Position numbers and translations under genes: made by a program. DNA of 18,150 nucleotides from CAYGKP01 sp964350605 (GTDB lineage: Bacteria; Bacteroidota; Bacteroidia; Cytophagales; JAAEPT01): the NCBI GenBank assembly GCA_964350605.1, contig CAYGKP010000028.1, forward strand, positions 1 through 18,150, given 5' to 3'. Of the stretch, positions 1 to 6,306 are shown one piece after another (positions within the stretch are counted from its first letter, which is position 1; the number at the start of each line of letters is the position of its first letter). Under the pieces are notes generated by a model. It was not told the DNA's origin. It saw nothing but the letters and a program-made list of their open reading frames with translations, and made no database searches.

Positions 1-250
1 GCACGAAGGGGTCGGCCAGGGGATTTTGAACGAGGAGTTGAAGCAAATAGCCCGCAACCGAAAGCGCTGCCCCCACCAGCAACGCCCCCAGCAACCGCGG
101 CATTCTAAGGTCCCAGACAATGAGGCCCAAGTCGCCCTTTGCGGAAAGCAATTCCGAAAGGCCCTCATCCCGCCCCTGGGTCAAGCCCAAGACCAGCAGA
201 CCGAATAACGCAGCCCCGCCCAATGCCACCAGAAGAATCAGGCGCTTCAT
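1..250 (-). CDS. FecCD/BtuC-type ABC transporter permease, N-terminal part (cut by window edge)
   Basis: This is the first 83 codons of an inner-membrane permease for a vitamin B12, haem or iron-siderophore importer. Reading the minus strand from the ATG at 250 gives a hydrophobic first helix (MKRLILLVALGGAALFGLLV). It is followed by the family signature around residues 51-83: a WDLRMPRLLGALLVGAALS stretch and then QNPLADPFV, which matches the conserved R-x-PR...GA-L...NPLADP pattern of FecCD permeases. The start overlaps the stop of the upstream binding-protein gene by four bases (ATGA), so the two are translationally coupled. The rest of the gene, and probably an ATPase gene, lies beyond the left edge. 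The substrate cannot be told from this fragment. Confidence 0.85.
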   Translation of the reverse strand, partial: MKRLILLVALGGAALFGLLVLGLTQGRDEGLSELLSAKGDLGLIVWDLRMPRLLGALLVGAALSVAGYLLQLLVQNPLADPFV

Positions 251-1122
251 TCGGTCGTAACAGTAATGAGCTCGGCAATGGCCTGCCCGACGCGCGGTCC
301 GGGCCGTTCGATCAGGTCGGGGGTCAGGGCGCGGATGCGGTGCTGTTGGTAGGCTTTCAACTGCTTCATCTCGGGATGGACCGCAAAGAACGCGGAATCC
401 AAGTAGCCGGGCTGGGGACCCAAAATCCAATCGGGATCAAGCTTCAGCAAATACTCCCGATCCAGGCGCGGAAAGCGTTCGGCAAAACGATCTTCCACGG
501 CGTTCTCCAAGCCAGCCGCTGCCAACCAATCGTCGATGTAGCTACCCGGTCCGTAGGCATAGATCGGGTCGACACCGATCAACACCACCACACGTGGGCT
601 TTCAATCATCGCTCGTGTGGGAACCGAGGCACGAAGCGAATCAACAATCTGCTTGGCCTTGACGCTGTCGCCACACAAACAACCCACGTCCTCCAAGCCG
701 GAAAACATCGCTTCTAACGTCGGCCAGTCACTGGCATACAACGGGATGCCAAAGCGCTCCAGCCGCTCAAATTCCCCGGCGGGGAGCAGGTCGCTTTTCA
801 CAAAGGCAAGGTCGGGGCGGATCTCCAGCAACGCTTCCACATCGACCGAGGGGAAGACCTGAATGCCGTTGACTGGCTCGGCCTCTTCTGGATAGGTGCA
901 GAACGTGGTGCGGCCCACAATTTTTTGGTGAGGACAGAGCAGAAACAGGGCCTCGGTCAGGTTGGGCGACAGGCTCACAATCCGCCGGATCGAATCGGAC
1001 ACCTGAATCTCACGGCCCAGTTCATCGACCACCACGCGGCCCACGGGTAGATCGGTCGCCACCGGGTCGCAGGCAACCGATGTCATCAACATCCACAATC
1101 CGATTAGCCCCTTCCCGCGCAT
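247..1122 (-). CDS. BtuF-like ABC transporter substrate-binding lipoprotein
   Basis: This predicted 291-aa protein binds a metal chelate (cobalamin, haem or siderophore class) and delivers it to the FecCD permease that follows. I chose the start at 1122, although the frame stays open further upstream, because it places a hydrophobic signal directly before a lipobox (TSVAC, Cys18). The upstream part would also overlap hldD and the promoter region. The mature part has the typical class III binding-protein opening, with IVSLSPNLTEALFLL at about 48-62 and VGRTTFCTYPEEA at 69-81, closest to BtuF-type proteins. VDVEALLEIRPDLAF (94-108) is the usual next block. The stop overlaps the permease start as ATGA. 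No cobalamin riboswitch can fit in the short upstream gap, so B12 specificity is only a guess. Confidence 0.8.
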   Translation of the reverse strand: MRGKGLIGLWMLMTSVACDPVATDLPVGRVVVDELGREIQVSDSIRRIVSLSPNLTEALFLLCPHQKIVGRTTFCTYPEEAEPVNGIQVFPSVDVEALLEIRPDLAFVKSDLLPAGEFERLERFGIPLYASDWPTLEAMFSGLEDVGCLCGDSVKAKQIVDSLRASVPTRAMIESPRVVVLIGVDPIYAYGPGSYIDDWLAAAGLENAVEDRFAERFPRLDREYLLKLDPDWILGPQPGYLDSAFFAVHPEMKQLKAYQQHRIRALTPDLIERPGPRVGQAIAELITVTTE

Positions 1123-1124
1123 CC

Positions 1125-1148
1125 TGTACCTTTGAGGCCGAAGGTACA
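1125..1148. promoter_or_regulatory. Inverted repeat with overlapping divergent -7 elements
   Basis: The 43-base gap between the divergent binding-protein gene and hldD contains a perfect 8-base inverted repeat, TGTACCTT-N8-AAGGTACA. Each arm carries a Bacteroidota-type -7 sequence: TACCTTTG at 1127-1134 on the plus strand and TACCTTCG at 1139-1146 on the minus strand. These point at hldD (ATG 1166) and at the transporter operon (ATG 1122). Convincing -33 TTG boxes are not obvious on either side. The symmetry could simply be two facing promoters, or it could be an operator. Confidence 0.45.
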
Positions 1149-1165
1149 AAGCAAGCAGCAAGCCC

Positions 1166-2137
1166 ATGATCGTCGTTACCGGAGCCGCAGGCTTCATCGC
1201 CAGCGCACTCGTCTCGCGCCTCAACCAGGACAATTTCAACTACTTGGTCGCCGTGGACGATTTCAGCCACGCCGAGAAGGAACCCAACCTGGCCGGAAAG
1301 CGCATCCTCCAGCGCGTGGACCGTGACAACCTGGAAGCTTGGTTGGAAGAAAACGGCGAGGACGTGGAGTTCATTTTCCACCTAGGGGCGAGGACTGATA
1401 CCACCGAATTTGACGTGGGCATCCACACGAAGCTGAACCTTGAGTACAGCAAGATGATCTGGCGTGCGTGCGTCAAGTTTCAGATCCCCTTGGTCTATGC
1501 CTCTTCGGCAGCGACCTACGGCTTGGGCGAGTTTGGCTACGAGGACAACCATGAGGTGCCTTTCCAACTGCAACCGCTGAACCCCTACGGCGTCTCAAAG
1601 AACGAGTTCGACAAATGGGCGCTCCAGCAGGACGAAAATCCCTGGTTCTGGGCGGGCCTCAAGTTCTTCAACGTCTATGGACCAAACGAATACCACAAGG
1701 GCCGCATGGCTTCGGTGATTCTGCATGCCTTCCGCCAGATTGGGCAGACGGACGCAATGAAGCTCTTCCGCTCGCACAACCCCGACTACAAGGACGGCGA
1801 GCAGATCCGCGACTTTGTCTACGTGAAAGACCTCCTTGAAGTGATGATGTTCCTGATGCACGACCGCCAACCGGCGCATTCGGGCCTCTACAACATGGGC
1901 ACGGGCGAAGCACGTACCTTTCTCGATCTGGTGAAGGTCACCTTCCAAGCGATGGGAAAGCCAGCGAACATCTCGTTCATCGACACACCAGCCGACATCC
2001 GCGACAAGTACCAGTACTTCACCGAGGCCAACATGAGCAAGCTGCGCACGGCAGGCTATGACAAGCCCTTCACCAGCTTGGAAGACGGCGTGGCCGACTA
2101 CGTGAAGCACTACTTGATTCCAAACGCCTACTACTAG
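1166..2137 (+). CDS. hldD: ADP-L-glycero-D-manno-heptose 6-epimerase
   Basis: This 323-aa cytoplasmic enzyme epimerises ADP-D-glycero-D-manno-heptose to the L-glycero form, the heptose donor for the LPS inner core. It is a short-chain dehydrogenase/reductase of the extended type. The Rossmann fingerprint is at the very N-terminus (VTGAAGFIASAL, residues 4-15), with the last Gly of GxxGxxG replaced by Ala. The catalytic pair Tyr141 and Lys145 sits in PYGVSK. FFNVYGPNEYHKGRMAS (167-183) contains Lys178, equivalent to the second catalytic Lys of the E. coli enzyme. RDFVYVKD (215-222) and YNMGTGEARTF (242-252) are also family blocks. Length and start match HldD. A muramidase-like gene follows after three bases, so the two are probably cotranscribed. 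Confidence 0.9.
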   Translation: MIVVTGAAGFIASALVSRLNQDNFNYLVAVDDFSHAEKEPNLAGKRILQRVDRDNLEAWLEENGEDVEFIFHLGARTDTTEFDVGIHTKLNLEYSKMIWRACVKFQIPLVYASSAATYGLGEFGYEDNHEVPFQLQPLNPYGVSKNEFDKWALQQDENPWFWAGLKFFNVYGPNEYHKGRMASVILHAFRQIGQTDAMKLFRSHNPDYKDGEQIRDFVYVKDLLEVMMFLMHDRQPAHSGLYNMGTGEARTFLDLVKVTFQAMGKPANISFIDTPADIRDKYQYFTEANMSKLRTAGYDKPFTSLEDGVADYVKHYLIPNAYY

Positions 2138-2140
2138 CCG

Positions 2141-2860
2141 ATGGCCCGCCGAAAGACCCGCAAAAAGAGCAGTCGGCGACAAGCAAGCAAACGCCGCGAC
2201 GGCTACATGACCCTGCTCGCGGTGGCACTGGTCGCGGGGACGCTGGCGGTCATCTTCTGGCCCGAACACAACGAGCCCGCCGCCAAGTGGCGACCTGAAC
2301 CGTCCCCGGACAATTCCATCTCGGATGCAAGGGCGCGAACGGAAGCCAACTACGGGGCCGAGATCGACAGCCTGGCCAAGGATTTCAACCTGCCGGCCAG
2401 CTACCTAAAGGCCCTGATCGTCCTGGAATGTTCGGGCAAGCGACCCGCCGGGACACGGGCCGAGAAGCACGTCTTTCACGCCTTGCAAGAGGTGCGGGAA
2501 GGAACACGGAAACGCTATGGCCACATCAAGCGCAAGGACATCGTTGATGCCACAGATCAAGCACTGGAAAACCTTGCAACCTCTTGGGGGCCGTTTCAGT
2601 TGATGGGGTATCAATGCGTCGCGTTGGACGTGATGGTCGCCGACGTTCGTGGGCCCGACGGGATTTATTGGGGCATCGTCTGGATCGACCGGAACTATGG
2701 GAAGCGCCTTCGAAAAGGCCAGTTTAAAGATGCGTTCCACATCCATAACACCGGGCGGACCTACCCGAAAAACGGCATCCCCCTCACCCATGACCCGAGC
2801 TATGTGAAGCGGGGCCTGGAGTACATCGACTATTTCGAATCGCTGAAGCAGCAGAACTAG
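2141..2860 (+). CDS. Membrane-anchored lysozyme-like protein (N-acetylmuramidase-like)
   Basis: This 239-aa protein has a very basic N-terminus (residues 1-20, mostly Arg, Lys and Ser), one membrane segment at about 22-39, and a periplasmic lysozyme-fold domain at about 65-237. It probably cleaves or binds peptidoglycan glycan strands. The blocks recall the N-acetylmuramidase family (PF11860-like). YLKALIVLECSGKRP (88-102) carries the likely catalytic Glu96, followed by RAEKHVFHAL (106-115), the counterpart of the family's FERHVF block. SWGPFQLMGYQC (148-159) is equivalent to the substrate-cleft GxxQ(I/L) motif. The start follows the hldD stop by three bases, and the pairing suggests joint expression of LPS-core and wall functions. 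The exact glycosidase class (muramidase or lytic transglycosylase) is not settled. Confidence 0.65.
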   Translation: MARRKTRKKSSRRQASKRRDGYMTLLAVALVAGTLAVIFWPEHNEPAAKWRPEPSPDNSISDARARTEANYGAEIDSLAKDFNLPASYLKALIVLECSGKRPAGTRAEKHVFHALQEVREGTRKRYGHIKRKDIVDATDQALENLATSWGPFQLMGYQCVALDVMVADVRGPDGIYWGIVWIDRNYGKRLRKGQFKDAFHIHNTGRTYPKNGIPLTHDPSYVKRGLEYIDYFESLKQQN

Positions 2861-2869
2861 AACACCCGC

Positions 2870-4768
2870 CTAAAAGACCCGCAGTTCGATGCGGCGGTTC
2901 TGGGCGCGGTTCTCTTCGCTGGTGTTGGGCACTTGTGGCTCCTTCTCGCCGTAGCCTTTGGGCAAGAAGCGGCGGCGGTACATCCCCTTTCCAACCAAGT
3001 AATCGACCACTGCCTGCGCGCGGGCTTGGCTCAACTTGAGGTTCGCCGCATCGGCGCCAACATCATCGGTATGCCCGGCGATTTCCAAGCGCAAGCGCGG
3101 GTGGAGTTCGAGCAGCCGAACCACCTGGGTCAGTGCGGGATAGGAAGCCGCTTCGATCTCTGCGGAGCCCGAAGCGAAAAACAAGTTTTCGAGCAGCACC
3201 TTCGCCCCCACTTCCAGCGGGATCAGCTGGATGTCGAGCTCCTCGGCCCCCAAGTCGGTGACTTCCCGAACATCGAACAGGTGGCTGAAGAGTAAATAAC
3301 CCTTTGCTTCCGCGAACAAGCCATAGCGTTTGCCTTCGGTCAGAACGACCAGGTAGCGCCCCGTCTCGGGGTCGGACTTCACGAACTGAAGGGTGGAATC
3401 GGCATCCAAGTCCGAGAGTTGCACCCGCGCCTCGACGGGCTTTCCTGTCTTGGCATCGGTCACTGTGCCAATGGCCGTCACGGTGTGCTGCGCCGGAATC
3501 CAACTCTTCGGCATCTCAAAGCGATAGAGGAACGACTCGTACTCGGTGCCAACCTTTTTGTACTTAGTCATGTAGCCCTCCGAGTAATCGGCGGCAAGGA
3601 ACAGCGACACATCGTTCTGAGCCGAGTTGACCGGATAGCCCAAATTGACGGGCAAGGTCCACGCGCTGTCTACCAACTCGCTCACAAACAAATCCAACTC
3701 GCCCATGCCAGGACGGCCTGTGGTGCTGAAATACAACCGCCGACCCGAGGCATGCAGGAACGGCGCCACCTCGCGGCCCGCCGTGTTGATGAGCGGCCCT
3801 AGGTTTTGGGGGCTGCCCCAATCGCCCTTCTGATTGCGGCGAACGATGTAGAGGTCCTCCTCGCCATAGCCACCGCCCCGATACGAGCTAAAGACCAGGG
3901 TATTGCCATCGGAAGACAAGGACGGCTCCGAATCCCAACTGCGCGTGTTGATGCCCCCGCCCAGGTTCATGGGCTGGCTCCAGGTCGTGTCGCCAATGCG
4001 GTAACTGATGTACAGGTCACAACTCCCCGCGCCGTCCTCGCGGTCGCAGCTCGTGAGCACCAAGGTCCGCCCGTCCGCCGCGATCGAGGCGGTGCCTTCG
4101 TTCTTTGGTGTGGTCAATCGCTCGCCAAGCGTTTGAGGTTCGCCCCATGCGCCCCCTTCTTCGCTGCGCACACTGCGGCGTAAGTCTTCGTTGCCGTCGG
4201 GCAATCGGATGGTGAAGAAGAGTTCGAGCCCATCGGCGGTCTGAACCGGGTGGCTCTGGACTGCCCATTGGTTGAGCGGCGGCGCGAGCAGCACCGGCTC
4301 AAAAGGGATGGGGTTCTTTTTTGCCTCGCGAGCGAACTCGCAGTTCTGCAACAAGCCTTCGATCTGCTGCTTGATGTGCAGGCGGCCCTCGTAATGAGTT
4401 TGGGCCAACAGCAAGTACTCATAGGCTTGCTCGTAGTTGCCTTCCTTCAATTCCTCGTTTCCAACGGCGAGGTAAGCGTAGCCCAGCTTTTTCTCAGGCG
4501 TACCCATCTTCACCGCCCGGCGGTACAAAGCGATGGACTGCTCTGGCTTTCGGTCCAACTGGTAAAGATTGGCCAGCGAGAGGTAGGCATCCAAATACTG
4601 CGGATCGGCTGAGATCGACTTCTCGAACAAGTCCGTGGCCGAAGGATAGTCGCGGTTGGCCATCGCCTCTTGGGCTTTCTGGTAGTACTTGAGGGCCTTC
4701 TTGTTGGGCGATTGCGCAGAAGCGCAACCGACAGACAGGCAGAGGAACAGCAGCAGAAAAAGTCTCAT
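2870..4768 (-). CDS. PorE-like TPR/PD40/CRD/OmpA outer-membrane lipoprotein
   Basis: This 632-aa predicted lipoprotein probably ties an outer-membrane complex to peptidoglycan. The frame extends upstream to 5269, but the ATG at 4768 gives a clean signal peptide and lipobox (LSVGC, Cys15), and the extension would lie over queE. Domain order is TPR helices (about 22-145, including NRDYPSATDLFEKSISADP), PD40/WD40-like propeller blades (about 170-415, e.g. LSSDGNTLVFSSYRGG and SGRRLYFSTTGRPGMGELDL), a carboxypeptidase-regulatory-like domain (430-500) and OmpA_C (525-632). In the OmpA domain, HTDDVG and LSQARAQ hold the Asp and Arg that bind diaminopimelate. This is the architecture described for PorE of the Porphyromonas gingivalis type IX secretion system, but Bacteroidota carry paralogues with the same layout. 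The gene ends nine bases from the convergent muramidase gene with no terminator visible. Confidence 0.8.
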   Translation of the reverse strand: MRLFLLLFLCLSVGCASAQSPNKKALKYYQKAQEAMANRDYPSATDLFEKSISADPQYLDAYLSLANLYQLDRKPEQSIALYRRAVKMGTPEKKLGYAYLAVGNEELKEGNYEQAYEYLLLAQTHYEGRLHIKQQIEGLLQNCEFAREAKKNPIPFEPVLLAPPLNQWAVQSHPVQTADGLELFFTIRLPDGNEDLRRSVRSEEGGAWGEPQTLGERLTTPKNEGTASIAADGRTLVLTSCDREDGAGSCDLYISYRIGDTTWSQPMNLGGGINTRSWDSEPSLSSDGNTLVFSSYRGGGYGEEDLYIVRRNQKGDWGSPQNLGPLINTAGREVAPFLHASGRRLYFSTTGRPGMGELDLFVSELVDSAWTLPVNLGYPVNSAQNDVSLFLAADYSEGYMTKYKKVGTEYESFLYRFEMPKSWIPAQHTVTAIGTVTDAKTGKPVEARVQLSDLDADSTLQFVKSDPETGRYLVVLTEGKRYGLFAEAKGYLLFSHLFDVREVTDLGAEELDIQLIPLEVGAKVLLENLFFASGSAEIEAASYPALTQVVRLLELHPRLRLEIAGHTDDVGADAANLKLSQARAQAVVDYLVGKGMYRRRFLPKGYGEKEPQVPNTSEENRAQNRRIELRVF

Positions 4769-4800
4769 TTCAGGGAAGATCAAGTCAGGGCGGATCGGGG

Positions 4801-5415
4801 CTACGGAATGCCCAGGTATTTGTGGGTTTGCAGCGAGATGCGCCAGCGTGGGTGCTGGGCCACGTGGTCTAGGATCCAGCTTGTGGCCTCCTCGCGGCGG
4901 TCCCATTCCGGTTGAAGGTAGAGCAAACAATGCTCGGGGGCTTTCTCGGCTTCTTTCTCGGCCCAGGCCAAGTCGCTCTTGTGGAAGACAATCACTTTCA
5001 ACTCGTCGGCCCGCTCGTAGGCTTCGGGCAAGGCGGCTTTGAATTTCTTGGGCGAAAGCGTCACCCAATCCCAGTCGCCCGACATCGGGTGGGCACCCGA
5101 GGTCTCGATATGGGTCGCAAAGCCCCGCTTTTTCAAGGAACGAGTCAACGAGTTCAAATCGTGCATCAAGGGCTCGCCGCCCGTTACCACCGCCAACCGC
5201 ATGGGGCATGCAGCTGCTTGGTCGGCTAATTCCGTGACAGTCGGCTCGGGCCAGCCCTCTTCCTTCCAAGATTCCTTCACATCACACCAGACGCAGCCCA
5301 CATCGCACCCACCCAAGCGTATGAAGTAGGCCGCACGACCTGCGTGTGCGCCTTCCCCCTGAACCGTAGCGAAGGCCTCCATCAACGGGAGACGGTCGTG
5401 GCTAGGCGTCGGCAA
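4801..5415 (-). CDS. queE: 7-carboxy-7-deazaguanine synthase (radical SAM)
   Basis: QueE converts 6-carboxytetrahydropterin to 7-carboxy-7-deazaguanine on the way to preQ0 and queuosine in tRNA. The protein has the QueE form of the radical SAM cluster motif, Cys37-x3-Cys41-x2-Cys44 (GGCDVGCVWCD), then the TGGEPL block (78-83), SPK (121-123) and the usual ending QTHKYLGIP. I favour the TTG at 5415, giving 204 aa, because family members normally have several residues before the EAFATVQGEG block. The only ATG (5382) would begin right at that block. With the TTG start, the gene overlaps the end of folD by 14 bases. No shine-dalgarno-like sequence decides between them. queC, queD and queF are not in the window. 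Confidence 0.88.
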   Translation of the reverse strand: MPTPSHDRLPLMEAFATVQGEGAHAGRAAYFIRLGGCDVGCVWCDVKESWKEEGWPEPTVTELADQAAACPMRLAVVTGGEPLMHDLNSLTRSLKKRGFATHIETSGAHPMSGDWDWVTLSPKKFKAALPEAYERADELKVIVFHKSDLAWAEKEAEKAPEHCLLYLQPEWDRREEATSWILDHVAQHPRWRISLQTHKYLGIP

Positions 5416-6301
5416 GGGAGTTCGGATAGACTTCGTGAGTAGCAGCGCGCAACGTGTTTAGCAGCAGCGAGGCGATGGTCATCGGCCCCACCCCGCCCGG
5501 CACAGGCGAAATGGCTTCGCACTTGGGCGCAACAGCCTCGTAGTCCACATCGCCTTTCAGGGCAAAGCCGCTCTTCTTATTCGCGTCGGCCACACGGGTT
5601 GTTCCCACGTCAATGACCACCGCGCCTTCTTTGACCATGTCCGCCGTGATGAGCCCCGGCTTTCCGACGGCCACCACCAAGATGTCTGCTCGTCGGGTGT
5701 AACTACCCAGATCAACGGTGTTAATGTGGCAAAGTGTGACTGTGCAATTACCCGGCTGGGCATCGCGGGACAGCAACACCGCCATTGGCGTGCCAACAAT
5801 CAAGCTGCGTCCAACGACAACTGCGTGTTTCCCTTTGGTTTCCACCCCATTGCGGCGGATCAATTCCATGATACCGTTCGGCGTCGCGGGCAGAAAGGTT
5901 GGCAAACTTGCCACCATCCGCCCCACGTTGACAGGGTGAAATCCATCCACGTCCTTCTCGGGCTTCACGGCTTCAAGGACACGCGTTACGTTGATGTGCC
6001 TCGGCAACGGCAACTGGACAATGAAACCATCCACCTCTAGGTCGTCGTTCAGTTTTTCGACCTCTTCAAGCAACTCGGCCTCGCTGAGGTTCGCCTCAAA
6101 ATGGAGCAGAGACGAGGCAAAACCCGCCCGTTCACAGGCACGCACCTTGGCATTCACATAGGTATGACTGGCTCCGTCTTCGCCCACTAGAATGGCCGCC
6201 AAATGCGGACGCTTGTGTCCAGTGGTCACAAGCGTCTTCACCTTCTCGGCAATCTCGGTTTCGATTTCAGCGGCTGTCGCCTTTCCGTCGAGTAATTTCA
6301 T
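5402..6301 (-). CDS. folD: Bifunctional methylenetetrahydrofolate dehydrogenase/cyclohydrolase
   Basis: FolD oxidises 5,10-methylene-THF to methenyl-THF with NADP and hydrolyses it to 10-formyl-THF, feeding purine and formyl-Met-tRNA synthesis in the cytoplasm. The 299-aa product starts MKLLDGK. It shows the catalytic Tyr48 and Lys52 (YVNAK), VQLPLP (95-100), DVDGFHPVN (117-125), the Rossmann block VVVGRSLIVGTP (161-172) and the C-terminal PGGVGPMT (268-275). The usual PCTP motif reads PATP (138-141), a variant I recall from Bacteroidota. The ATG at 6301 was chosen over an open extension to 6400 because only it fits the family length and because the extension overlaps the preceding gene. Five bases separate it from the GldN-like gene, and queE overlaps its end, so it sits mid-operon. 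Confidence 0.93.
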   Translation of the reverse strand: MKLLDGKATAAEIETEIAEKVKTLVTTGHKRPHLAAILVGEDGASHTYVNAKVRACERAGFASSLLHFEANLSEAELLEEVEKLNDDLEVDGFIVQLPLPRHINVTRVLEAVKPEKDVDGFHPVNVGRMVASLPTFLPATPNGIMELIRRNGVETKGKHAVVVGRSLIVGTPMAVLLSRDAQPGNCTVTLCHINTVDLGSYTRRADILVVAVGKPGLITADMVKEGAVVIDVGTTRVADANKKSGFALKGDVDYEAVAPKCEAISPVPGGVGPMTIASLLLNTLRAATHEVYPNSLADA

Positions 6302-6306
6302 GGGCA

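Noticed and set aside
139..717. Long open frame on the plus strand opposite the binding-protein gene
   Set aside because: It is antisense to a recognisable BtuF-like gene, has no family-like content, and is typical of shadow frames in GC-rich DNA.
1123..1165. Cobalamin riboswitch upstream of the BtuF-like transporter operon
   Set aside because: The divergent gap is 43 bases, far too short for a B12 riboswitch, so substrate identity cannot be supported this way.
1595..2269. 224-codon minus-strand frame opposite hldD and the muramidase start
   Set aside because: It is the mirror of conserved hldD codons, with a Val/His/Leu-rich composition and no recognisable domain.
2861..2869. Possible shared terminator between the convergent muramidase and PorE-like genes
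   Set aside because: Only nine bases separate the two stops, and I found no stem-loop there or just beyond it.
4769..5269. Upstream open extension of the PorE-like gene (would give a 799-aa protein)
   Set aside because: It lies entirely over queE in another frame, has low-complexity composition, and would hide a good signal peptide and lipobox at the internal ATG (4768).
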